From DAOUTW01 sp964523575 (GTDB lineage Bacteria; Zixibacteria; MSB-5A5; GN15; JAAZOE01): DNA of 64,000 nucleotides. This document shows, piece by piece, positions 14,781 to 22,631 of the stretch. Every line of letters begins with the position of its first letter. The stretch's first letter is position 1. The position numbers and the translations under genes are program-made. Location of the stretch: positions 50,770 through 114,769 of the forward strand of contig CAZGAV010000002.1 in NCBI GenBank assembly GCA_964523575.1. Reading direction: 5' to 3'. The notes under the pieces are model-generated. The model did no database searches. It was not told the origin of the DNA and saw only the letters and a program-made list of their open reading frames with translations.

Positions 14781-15803
14781 TTATTCGTCCTCGAGTTTAC
14801 GCTCGAGTCCGCTGACTCTTTTCAATAATTCCGGAAGTTTGCGCAGGCAGGCCTCGATGCGGACCGATTCCTCGATCGGCTTGGCCGGATAGCCGAAATA
14901 CCGCCGCCCGCCTTCCAGCGATTTGGACACTCCCGATTGCGCTCCAACCAGGGCGCCGTCGCCGATTTCGATATGACCCACGATTCCGACCTGTCCGGCA
15001 AGGATAACCGATTTGCCCAGCCTGGTCGATCCCGAAATCCCGACCTGGGCGATGATGATCGAATTTTCTCCGATATGAACATTGTGCGCAATCATAACCA
15101 GGTTGTCGATCTTGACGCCCCGTTCGACAACCGTTGGTCCAATCGCGCCGCGGTCGATAGTGACATTGGCGCCGATTTCGACGTTATCGCCGATTTCGAC
15201 CCAGCCGACCTGCCGGATTTTTTTGTATTCCTGACCCGGTTCGGTGGGCGCAAAGCCGAATCCATCGGAACCGATCACGGTTCCGGCATGAATGATGACG
15301 TTATCGCCGATCCGGCATTCATGCATAATGGAAACATTTGGCGCAATTTGGCAGTGGCGGCCGATGACGGTTTTCCGTCCGATAAACGTGCCAGCCTTGA
15401 TAATCGTGCCTTCGCCGATAACCGCCTCGTCCTCAACCACCACATGCGGGCCAATTTCGACCTGCTCAGAAATTCTAGCCGATGTTCCCACAATCGCCGT
15501 CGGATGGATGCCATAGTTCTCACCGTAAACGGGCGGGTAGAGGACGTCGATAATTTGCGAGAAAGCCAGATAGGGGTTATCGCAGATGATGGTACTGCAA
15601 TGATCGACGGTCATTTCTTTCGAAATAACCAGAGCCGAGGCCAGGGTCGTGGACAGAAATTTCTTATAGGCCGGATTGGACAGGAAGCTGATCTGTCCGG
15701 GCCGGGCCGATTCGATGGGCGCCGCCGTCTCAATAACGACGTCGCCGTCGCCGGTGTATTTGGCGCCGATCTTTTCCGCCAGTTGTTTGACCGTAAAAGA
15801 CAC
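14781..15803 (-). CDS. lpxD: UDP-3-O-acylglucosamine N-acyltransferase
   Basis: 340-residue lipid A enzyme that adds the second hydroxyacyl chain to UDP-3-O-acyl-GlcN. An N-terminal uridine-binding domain (about 1-100) is followed by a long left-handed beta-helix of hexapeptide repeats (IGPHVVVEDEAVIGEGTIIKAG...) with catalytic His in IAHNVHIGENS and a C-terminal helix. Start is GTG 15803, two bases after the ompH stop. Last gene of rplU-bamA-skp-lpxD, the classic outer-membrane biogenesis grouping. It shows that the organism makes lipid A. Confidence 0.95.
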   Translation of the reverse strand: MSFTVKQLAEKIGAKYTGDGDVVIETAAPIESARPGQISFLSNPAYKKFLSTTLASALVISKEMTVDHCSTIICDNPYLAFSQIIDVLYPPVYGENYGIHPTAIVGTSARISEQVEIGPHVVVEDEAVIGEGTIIKAGTFIGRKTVIGRHCQIAPNVSIMHECRIGDNVIIHAGTVIGSDGFGFAPTEPGQEYKKIRQVGWVEIGDNVEIGANVTIDRGAIGPTVVERGVKIDNLVMIAHNVHIGENSIIIAQVGISGSTRLGKSVILAGQVGIVGHIEIGDGALVGAQSGVSKSLEGGRRYFGYPAKPIEESVRIEACLRKLPELLKRVSGLERKLEDE

Positions 15804-15805
15804 GG

Positions 15806-16324
15806 TTACTCTTCGTTTTCGAGAATTTCGATGACCTTGTCGGTGATGTCGAGATCTTTCTTGGCGTAAGCCAGGCCGGCCGAATTGAAAACGAAATCAT
15901 AGTTTTCTGCGATGGCGACTTTCTCAATCGCGGCCGTGATCTTCTCGTACAGCGGCTTGACCAGTTCGTTCATGCGGCGTTCGGCCTTACCGCCGGGGGA
16001 CGATATTTCGCGGGTGAACGAGGCCAGAGCCTGATCCTTGGCGTTGATGGCCGCTTCGCGCTCGAGCTTCTTGTCGGCCGACAGGATCAGTTTCTGCTTG
16101 TCGTACTCATCAATCATCTTTTGCAGGTCGGTCTGCATCTGGTTGGCTTCGTCCTCCCAGGCCTTATATTCGGTGTTGAACTGCTCCTGAGCTTTGACCC
16201 ATTCCTTATAATTGGCCTGGATCTTGTCCGAATCGATAAAAGCCGATTTTTGAGCCATGGCGGTGCCGCTGAAAAAGGCCGCCACGAGCGCCATGGGAAC
16301 GAGAATCCTGAGAATCCTGGACAT
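15806..16324 (-). CDS. skp: OmpH/Skp-family periplasmic chaperone
   Basis: 172 residues with an N-terminal signal peptide (MSRILRILVPMALVAAFFSGTAMA) and a long Lys/Glu/Gln-rich helical hairpin (about 45-130), the tentacle form of Skp, followed by the core strand segment YDFVFNSAGLAYAKKDLDITDKV. It binds unfolded outer-membrane proteins in the periplasm for delivery to BamA, which is encoded just upstream. AAGGAG lies eight bases ahead of the ATG. Confidence 0.92.
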   Translation of the reverse strand: MSRILRILVPMALVAAFFSGTAMAQKSAFIDSDKIQANYKEWVKAQEQFNTEYKAWEDEANQMQTDLQKMIDEYDKQKLILSADKKLEREAAINAKDQALASFTREISSPGGKAERRMNELVKPLYEKITAAIEKVAIAENYDFVFNSAGLAYAKKDLDITDKVIEILENEE

Positions 16325-16362
16325 TGTTTCTGCTCCTTAATCTAAAACTCAGCTAAAATTTT

Positions 16363-18720
16363 CTAAAATCCCTGCCCGATCTGGAAGTGCGGCCGCCAGC
16401 CGCGTTTCTCGCCGTAGGCCAGGTCGAAGGAATACCCGAAGTCGAAACCGATAACGCCCACTCCCGGAACCACCAGTCGAAATCCGAAGCCGGCTCCCCG
16501 GTATAACCCCGAGAAAGGCTTGATTTCGTTCTTGCTGATCCACGAGGTCCCGGCGTCGGCGAAGGCCAGCGCATACATCTGGTTCGGGAGGATAGGAATC
16601 TGCCATTCAAGATTGTAAATCGCTTCCGACATGCCGCCCAGCAAAGCTCCGGCGCTGTTGCGCGGGGTCAGCGAGGCGTCGGGATAACCGCGCACCAGGC
16701 CGTCGGGATCGGTCCCGCCGGGAGTGAATCTTTCCGAATAGGGAATGCGATCGTTGCTGACGGCGCTGATGTATCCGAATTTGAGACTCCCGACCAGGGC
16801 TGTGCCCCAGCCCGTGGGAAGGTACTTCTGGGCGCTGAACAGATGCTTGTAATATTTCCATTGGCCGCCGAGAAAACCGCCGGCCAGATCGCCCGTGTAA
16901 GATATCCGCGCACCGCTGGTGGCGAACATCGGCAGGTCGCGGCTGTCGCGCTCGATGGTAAAACCGGTGGCCGAAGTCGTCAGCCATTTTTCGCCGAAGG
17001 ACTGCAGAGAATTATCGTTGGCCAGATAAATCGACTGGCCGTTGGAGGTGACCACCGAATCGCCGTTCTGCAATTCATAAAGGTTGGAAAAATCGTAATA
17101 CCGGACGTTCTCCAGACGATACCGCCAATAGAGGCGGAAATAATTGTCCGGCCAGCGCAGACGTCGTCCCAAACGAATAGTGCCGCCTCGGCGCCCTTCA
17201 GTGAAATCATCATACCAGCGGCGGTTCAGGTTATAGAGGTCACCGCCGACCGAGGTCGGCGTACCCATAAACCAGGGTTCGGTGAAACCGAGCGAGATCG
17301 AATTGCGCCGGGAACCGAAATCGACGCTGATGTTGACGCTCTGGCCATTGCCCCGGAAATTGGGAATACCCAGGCCGAAATTGCCGACCAGCTTGTCCTG
17401 ACCCGAATAACCGGCTCCGGCCGATACCTGCCCGGTCGGCTTCTCTTCGACTTTGATGACCAGGTCAACGTCGCCGGAGGGAAGGTCACGCACGTCCGGC
17501 ACGACGTTGTTGAAATAATTCAACTGCATGACTTCGCGCAGGGACCGCATCAGGGCCGACCGATGGAAGGTTTCGCCGGGATGAATCATCAATTCACGCC
17601 GGATCACTTTTTCCTTGGTCTTGGAATTGCCCTCGACATCGATCAGCCTGACCTCGGACGGCAGGCCCTCGGTGATGGCATATTCCAGATTGATAGTCGT
17701 ATCGCGGGTATGGCGTTCGTCGAGAATTCGGGCGTGCAGATAACCCTTTTCATGATAGGCGCTGTACAACTCGCCCGTGGACTCTTCCGAGACCTCCTCG
17801 TTGAACACCTCGCCTGGCTTATATTTCAGGGTTTTCTGCAGGATATCGTCGCTGTACACATCATTGCCGGAGAAGGTCGAAGTCCCGAAATAATACCGAG
17901 GGCCTTCGTAAATATCGATATAAATTTTCATCCGGTTGACGGCGGTATCGATGACGAAGGAATCGGAGACGATATAGGCGTCGACGAACCCTTCCTTGTT
18001 GCAATACTGGATAATCTTTTCTTTATCTTCGGGATATTTTTCTTTGCGGAAATCGGACGACCGCAAAAAGCCGTGCTTACGGTTGGACATCTTGTTGACG
18101 ATATCCTTGGCCTTAAGACGCTTATTCCCGGTGAGGAAGACCTTCGAAACCTTGACTTTGCCGTATTCCCTGATATTGAAAATCAGTTCGGCCGTGGCCG
18201 AATCGGCCGCATAATTCAAAACCGGATCGACTCGGGCCAGGAAATATCCCTTTGACATATACTCCGCCTCGATCTTATCCTTGGACTGCATCATGAGGTT
18301 GTCGGAAATATAGCCGTTGGGCGCCAGCTTTATCAGTTCCTTGAGGTCCTTCTCCGAAATCTTCTTGTTGCCCTTGAAACTGATGGCCGACAGGAGCGGA
18401 TACTCGACCACGTTGATGGTCACGATTACTCCGGCCGTCACCGGTTCGGCGTCGATGACGATATCCTTGAAAATTCCCGTGGCGTAGAGATTTTTGACCG
18501 CTTCCTGAAGCACCACTCCGGTCAAATCCGTCCCGATCCTCAAGGCCGCCGTATTCTTGACCATCTCCTCCGTGGAGTGGACAATCCCGGTGACCCGGAT
18601 GTCGACGATTTTATACTGTTGAGCGCGGGCTGGCCCTGCAAGAAGCGAAATGACGACTGCCAATAATAATAAGGGCAGTAATCGGCCGATCAGCTTATCC
18701 CTGCTATCATGTAAATCCAT
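16363..18720 (-). CDS. bamA: Outer-membrane protein assembly factor BamA
   Basis: About 785 residues: signal peptide (LLPLLLLAVVISLLAGPARA), a series of POTRA domains (IVDIRVTGIVHST..., AISFKGNKKISEKDL..., VSKVFLTGNKRLKAKDI..., STFSGNDVYSDDIL..., LIDVEGNSKTKEKVI...), then a 16-strand Omp85 barrel from about residue 420 that ends in Phe (FQIGQGF), as barrel substrates do. Inserts beta-barrel proteins into the outer membrane. ATG 18720 is preferred; a TTG lies one codon upstream. It is only about a dozen bases from the rplU stop, so it is cotranscribed with the ribosomal protein gene. Confidence 0.96.
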   Translation of the reverse strand: MDLHDSRDKLIGRLLPLLLLAVVISLLAGPARAQQYKIVDIRVTGIVHSTEEMVKNTAALRIGTDLTGVVLQEAVKNLYATGIFKDIVIDAEPVTAGVIVTINVVEYPLLSAISFKGNKKISEKDLKELIKLAPNGYISDNLMMQSKDKIEAEYMSKGYFLARVDPVLNYAADSATAELIFNIREYGKVKVSKVFLTGNKRLKAKDIVNKMSNRKHGFLRSSDFRKEKYPEDKEKIIQYCNKEGFVDAYIVSDSFVIDTAVNRMKIYIDIYEGPRYYFGTSTFSGNDVYSDDILQKTLKYKPGEVFNEEVSEESTGELYSAYHEKGYLHARILDERHTRDTTINLEYAITEGLPSEVRLIDVEGNSKTKEKVIRRELMIHPGETFHRSALMRSLREVMQLNYFNNVVPDVRDLPSGDVDLVIKVEEKPTGQVSAGAGYSGQDKLVGNFGLGIPNFRGNGQSVNISVDFGSRRNSISLGFTEPWFMGTPTSVGGDLYNLNRRWYDDFTEGRRGGTIRLGRRLRWPDNYFRLYWRYRLENVRYYDFSNLYELQNGDSVVTSNGQSIYLANDNSLQSFGEKWLTTSATGFTIERDSRDLPMFATSGARISYTGDLAGGFLGGQWKYYKHLFSAQKYLPTGWGTALVGSLKFGYISAVSNDRIPYSERFTPGGTDPDGLVRGYPDASLTPRNSAGALLGGMSEAIYNLEWQIPILPNQMYALAFADAGTSWISKNEIKPFSGLYRGAGFGFRLVVPGVGVIGFDFGYSFDLAYGEKRGWRPHFQIGQGF

Positions 18721-18732
18721 CAAGTTCCGGTA

Positions 18733-19050
18733 CTACGCGGGTGCGTTTATTTTTAGTATTTTCAGCTCCGTGAACGATTGCCGATGGCCTTTGGTGCGAT
18801 GGTATCCGGTGCGGCGTTTGTATTTATGAATGGTCACTTTATCGTCTTTGCCATGTGCGGTCAGTTCCGCTTCGACCGTCGCGTTTTCGAGATAAGGTTT
18901 GCCGACCCGAGGTTCGTTTCCGTCCGAAATGAGAAGCACCTTGTCCAGCGTAATTTTGTCGCCGATTGATCCGTCGATCGATGGTATCCTGACCTGAGTA
19001 CCTTCTTCAACCGTAAACTGGGTTCCGCCGCTTTCAATCACAGCATACAT
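18733..19050 (-). CDS. rplU: 50S ribosomal protein L21
   Basis: 105 residues; MYAVIESGGTQFTVEEGTQVRIP...VTIHKYKRRTGYHRTKGHRQSFTELKI is the full L21 family layout, with the KxKRRTGYHRTKGHRQ signature. GGAGGA sits nine bases upstream of the ATG. A promoter (19094-19121) precedes it. Unusually, rpmA (L27), nearly always the next gene, is replaced here by bamA; rpmA is not anywhere in the window. Confidence 0.97.
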   Translation of the reverse strand: MYAVIESGGTQFTVEEGTQVRIPSIDGSIGDKITLDKVLLISDGNEPRVGKPYLENATVEAELTAHGKDDKVTIHKYKRRTGYHRTKGHRQSFTELKILKINAPA

Positions 19051-19367
19051 AAGCGCAATTCCTCCATAGACTTCAATCAGAGTTTAAACGTAGAAGGTAA
19101 TCACCCTGCGCTACATGTCAAGCAAAATCTGATAACGATCAACCTCTTTGCAACCGTCCGTGAAATTATCCTAATCTTATACCGGAAAATAGGGCGGGAG
19201 TTCTATTTAACACTATTTAATTTGTCCAACCGGAAGCCTGCGTCTCCCAGCGAGTTACCGTCAGGGGCCCACTTCCCGGCCCTTCGGCCGGGGCCACGGG
19301 CGTATAATAATCGAACCGGCGCTTGAGCCTTTGTGATTGGCAAGCCGGAAAATTTTGCTTTTATTAT
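19051..19367. other. Intergenic region between divergent rplU and uvrB
   Basis: 317 bases without a convincing gene. It holds the rplU promoter on the minus strand and, near 19275-19292, a GC-rich hairpin (CCCGGCC, loop CTTC, GGCCGGG) followed by a TATAAT-like element at about 19312. I see no tRNA, SRP RNA, RNase P or riboswitch signature I can name. A structured leader or small RNA in the 19200-19320 part remains possible. Confidence 0.5.
19094..19121 (-). promoter_or_regulatory. Promoter of the rplU-bamA-skp-lpxD operon
   Basis: On the minus strand TTGACA (19121-19116), 16 bp, TACCTT (19099-19094), 44 bases ahead of the rplU start. Confidence 0.55.
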
Positions 19368-21374
19368 ATGGCTATGGAGAAATTTCAACTGGTTTCGAGT
19401 TTCGCGCCGCGGGGCGATCAGCCCGCGGCGATTGATCAATTGGTCAGGGGGCTGGGACAGGGACAGAAATACCAGACCCTGCTGGGTGTGACCGGGTCGG
19501 GCAAGACTTTTACCATGGCCAATGTCATCGCCCGCTACAACCGCCCGACCCTGATTCTCTCGCATAATAAAACTCTGGCGGCTCAGCTTTTCGGCGAAAT
19601 GCGCTCATTCTTTCCTAACAATGCCGTCGAGTTTTTCATCAGCTATTACGATTATTACCAGCCCGAAGCCTATATCCCGACCACCGACACTTTCATCGAA
19701 AAAGATACCTCGATGAACGATGATATCGACCGCCTCCGCCTGCGGGCGACTTCGGCCCTTCTGGAACGCAACGACGTCGTCATCATCGCCTCAGTTTCCT
19801 GCATCTACGGCCTGGGATCGCCCAAGGAGTACAAGGAACTGCTGTTATTCCTCGAAGTCGGTCAGGAAATCGACCGCGACGATATGATCCGAAAATTGAT
19901 CGACATCCATTACAACCGCAACGATATCGATTTCTCGCGGGGCAATTTCCGCGTGCGCGGCGATACCGTCGAACTGATCCCGGCCTATATGGAAAACGCC
20001 CTGCGAATCGAGTTGTTCGGCGACGAGGTGGAAAAGCTGATGACTTTCAATCCTGTCTCCGGCGAAATCCTCGACGAACGCAAGCGGGTGGCGATCTATC
20101 CGGCCAAACATTTCGTCACCACTGCGCCGCAGTTGGCCAAGGCTTATGTCTCGATCAACGCGGAGCTGGAGGAACGACTCGAATATTTTCGCTCGGTCGG
20201 CAAGCTCCTCGAGGCTCAGCGGCTGGAATCGCGCACCCGTTATGACCTTGAAATGATGCACGAAATCGGCTATTGCTCCGGCATCGAAAATTATTCGCGT
20301 CATCTCACCGGCCGCCTGCCGGGGGAGAGGCCCTATACCCTGATCGATTTTTTCCCCGATGATTTCCTCATGTTCATCGACGAGTCCCATCAATCGATCC
20401 CGCAGGTTCGGGGCATGTTCGCTGGCGACCGGTCGCGCAAGGAAACGCTGGTCGAGCATGGTTTCCGCCTCCCGTCGGCGCTGGACAACCGGCCGCTTTA
20501 TTTCGATGAATTCGAATCGATGATCAAAAAGGTCATTTTCGTTTCGGCCACGCCGGCTCCGTTTGAAATCGAAAAATCGGACGGCGTCGTCGTCGAGCAG
20601 GTCATCCGGCCGACCGGCCTCATCGATCCTGTAATAGAGGTCCGTCCGGTCAAGAATCAGGTCGATGATCTCGTGGCCGAGATCCGCGACCGGATCACCC
20701 GCAAGGAACGGGTGCTGGTGACGACCCTGACCAAAAGGATGGCTGAGGACCTGACTGATTATCTGGTCAAGCTCAACATCAAGGCTCATTACCTCCACAG
20801 CGAAATCGACTCCATCGACCGCACCGAATTGATCCGCGACCTGCGCCTGCATAAATTCGACGTTCTGGTCGGCATCAATCTTCTGCGCGAGGGGTTGGAT
20901 TTACCGGAGGTATCGCTGGTGGCCATCCTCGACGCCGACAAGGAAGGCTTTTTGCGGTCGGCTCAATCGCTGATTCAGACGTCAGGACGCGCGGCCCGCA
21001 ACGCCGCCGGCACAGTCATATATTACGCCGACGTCATGACCAATTCCATCAACAAAGCCATCGCCGAGACCAACCGCCGCCGCGAAAAACAACTGGCCTA
21101 TAACGAAGAGCATGGCATCACACCGGAGACGATTCGTAAAACCCGCGAGGAAATTTTGCAGGCGACGTCCTTTGCCGACGCTAAGACCGAGGTCGAACCG
21201 GAATTTGAAAAGCCCAGTCATTTTGACGACATGACCAATGAGGATAAGCTCAATTTCATGACCCGCGCCATGAAAAAGGCCGCCGAGAATCTGGAGTTCG
21301 AACTGGCCGCTCAGATCCGCGACGAGATCATGTCCCTCCGCGACCGCCTCAAAAAAACCAAAGGCCGCCGGTAA
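19368..21374 (+). CDS. uvrB: Excinuclease ABC subunit B
   Basis: 668-residue damage-verifying helicase of nucleotide excision repair. Walker A GVTGSGKTFTMA near residue 40, the beta-hairpin region SYYDYYQPEAYIPTTDTFIEKD, DEAD-like MFIDESHQ, helicase motif VSATPAPFE, and a C-terminal UVR domain (FMTRAMKKAAENLEFELAAQIRDEI). Start taken at ATG 19368 (ATG 19374 is equally possible); the region has no strong SD. The last 13 codons plus 9 bases are repeated at 22497-22544, flanking an AT-rich insert, so this 3' end is an integration or duplication junction. Confidence 0.96.
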   Translation: MAMEKFQLVSSFAPRGDQPAAIDQLVRGLGQGQKYQTLLGVTGSGKTFTMANVIARYNRPTLILSHNKTLAAQLFGEMRSFFPNNAVEFFISYYDYYQPEAYIPTTDTFIEKDTSMNDDIDRLRLRATSALLERNDVVIIASVSCIYGLGSPKEYKELLLFLEVGQEIDRDDMIRKLIDIHYNRNDIDFSRGNFRVRGDTVELIPAYMENALRIELFGDEVEKLMTFNPVSGEILDERKRVAIYPAKHFVTTAPQLAKAYVSINAELEERLEYFRSVGKLLEAQRLESRTRYDLEMMHEIGYCSGIENYSRHLTGRLPGERPYTLIDFFPDDFLMFIDESHQSIPQVRGMFAGDRSRKETLVEHGFRLPSALDNRPLYFDEFESMIKKVIFVSATPAPFEIEKSDGVVVEQVIRPTGLIDPVIEVRPVKNQVDDLVAEIRDRITRKERVLVTTLTKRMAEDLTDYLVKLNIKAHYLHSEIDSIDRTELIRDLRLHKFDVLVGINLLREGLDLPEVSLVAILDADKEGFLRSAQSLIQTSGRAARNAAGTVIYYADVMTNSINKAIAETNRRREKQLAYNEEHGITPETIRKTREEILQATSFADAKTEVEPEFEKPSHFDDMTNEDKLNFMTRAMKKAAENLEFELAAQIRDEIMSLRDRLKKTKGRR

Positions 21375-21381
21375 TCCATCC
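21334..21381 (+). repeat. Direct repeat, copy 1: uvrB 3' end
   Basis: 48 bases covering the last codons of uvrB, its TAA and the nine bases after it. Matches 22497-22544 at 46 of 48 positions; both differences are synonymous third-codon changes (GAC/GAT and AAA/AAG). Confidence 0.92.
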
Positions 21382-22496
21382 AAAATGTACTTGTAATTAT
21401 TACTTCTGTTTCATATATTACTTGGCAAACGAGAAGATGAAACTGGCATGGGCATCGATTACTCGATTATCATATTTAGATCAAAAGCGGATATCACACA
21501 CGTGTATAGGGATAAAAAGAGCGCTTATAATGGGTTTAGGCTTCAAATTTAGCAGCACTTATCACAAATGCGTTTCTTGGCTAAGGGAGATTGGTTATGC
21601 AAAAGCAAAACTACCGAGAATACGATCAAATCAGGAATGAATTAGTCAGGGTGAGAGAATGCACCACACACTACATGGGATTTGTTTTGGGCGGATCGGG
21701 TGCCGCTATTTTTGGGCTTGCATCATTCTCACGAGATGAAAATATAATAGCAATAGCTTATACATCTATTCTTTTATCCCTTCTAATCGGGATAATTCTT
21801 ATGATACTATTTTATAAATTTAACACACATAATAGATACGCGGGATATTGTAAATTATTAAATCTTGAATATTTTACAAATCCCAACGTCATAAAAGATA
21901 CGGATGAAATTGCAGCATGGGAGTATTGTGTGGAGCAACTTAGGCAAAGCTCCCAAGATATATCTTTAATATTTTCTATGATAGATAATATGAAAATTGA
22001 TAACATGCAGAAAAGTGCCTTAAAGAAAAAAACTGGTGACTTGCTCAGAAAGAATGACTATGCACTAAAACCCAGTATTGGAAAAGGGTTTAGTCACCTT
22101 TTCAGTTTTTTTTATCGCTGGGAGAAGACTGGTTCTTGGGGCTTTCCACCATATATTACCGCCGTATTCTTTGTGTTATCATTGGGATTCACCCTATTAG
22201 GGATATATCATACAATATTAATAGGTGGTTCAGGTTTGGATATCTACAAAAAATTGTTCATTTGTGGACCACTGGTAGCTATAGTGCTAGCTGAACTCAA
22301 ACTTTGGTTTATGTTTTTCAGGAAGCTTGATTCTCTAATGAGCCTAGATTCCAGTATTGAAGGATATTATACACGTTTCATCCCCTTTCGGGTTACCTAC
22401 CTCAACATGCAAGAAATAATACCGAAGTATTTGCCATAATCCAATAACGAGAAATTTTAGTAAAGTAGGTCGAAACCCCTGTGGTTTCGGCCTCGG
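21382..22496 (+). mobile_element. 1.1-kb AT-rich insertion at the 3' end of uvrB
   Basis: The segment between the two 48-base uvrB-end repeats is strikingly AT-rich compared with the surrounding sequence and carries one intact gene (21597-22439). No integrase, transposase or terminal inverted repeats are visible. Just before the second repeat is a hairpin, CGAAACC (22471-22477) with GGTTTCG (22483-22489). The arrangement resembles an element that integrates at a conserved gene end and restores it. A recombination-driven gene cassette from another strain is the alternative. Confidence 0.6.
21597..22439 (+). CDS. Multi-spanning membrane protein of unknown function, foreign base composition
   Basis: 280 residues from ATG 21597 (GGGAG eight bases upstream). 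Predicted layout: soluble N-terminus, a paired membrane segment at about 25-70 (YMGFVLGGSGAAIFGLASF and AIAYTSILLSLLIGIILMIL), a cytoplasmic alpha-helical domain (about 75-175), then a second pair at about 185-240 (ITAVFFVLSLGFTLLGIYH and LFICGPLVAIVLAELKLWF) and a short tail. Codon use is A/T-ending and unlike every neighbour. It is the only gene inside the uvrB-end insertion. I do not recognise the family; the two-plus-two membrane arrangement around a helical domain recalls accessory or defence-associated membrane proteins, but that is a guess. Confidence 0.75.
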   Translation: MQKQNYREYDQIRNELVRVRECTTHYMGFVLGGSGAAIFGLASFSRDENIIAIAYTSILLSLLIGIILMILFYKFNTHNRYAGYCKLLNLEYFTNPNVIKDTDEIAAWEYCVEQLRQSSQDISLIFSMIDNMKIDNMQKSALKKKTGDLLRKNDYALKPSIGKGFSHLFSFFYRWEKTGSWGFPPYITAVFFVLSLGFTLLGIYHTILIGGSGLDIYKKLFICGPLVAIVLAELKLWFMFFRKLDSLMSLDSSIEGYYTRFIPFRVTYLNMQEIIPKYLP

Positions 22497-22544
22497 CCCT
22501 CCGCGATCGCCTCAAAAAAACCAAGGGCCGCCGGTAATCCATCC
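22497..22544 (+). repeat. Direct repeat, copy 2: displaced uvrB 3' end
   Basis: Second copy of the uvrB end, including a reading frame that would encode the same last residues and the TAA, but with no gene attached upstream. See copy 1 at 21334-21381. Confidence 0.92.
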
Positions 22545-22566
22545 GCGTATCACATCCGTTTTTTTC

Positions 22567-22594
22567 TTGCATCTGATTTATCATGCAATAAATT
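22567..22594 (+). promoter_or_regulatory. Promoter of the secreted protein gene at 22632
   Basis: TTGCAT (22567-22572), 16 bp, TAAATT (22589-22594). Confidence 0.45.
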
Positions 22595-22631
22595 TAAGCA
22601 CTGGCACTCATCATCGCACGGAGGGGAATCT

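Noticed and set aside
16843..18255. Open frame of 470 codons on the plus strand within bamA
   Set aside because: Antisense to a clear BamA. Low-complexity, no motif or SD; the long frame is a by-product of GC-rich codon bias.
19200..19320. Possible structured RNA upstream of uvrB
   Set aside because: There is a strong hairpin, but no match to tRNA, SRP RNA, RNase P RNA, tmRNA or a riboswitch I can name.
21422..21640. Short plus-strand ORF at the start of the uvrB-end insertion
   Set aside because: TTG start without SD; overlaps the better-supported gene at 21597 in another frame.
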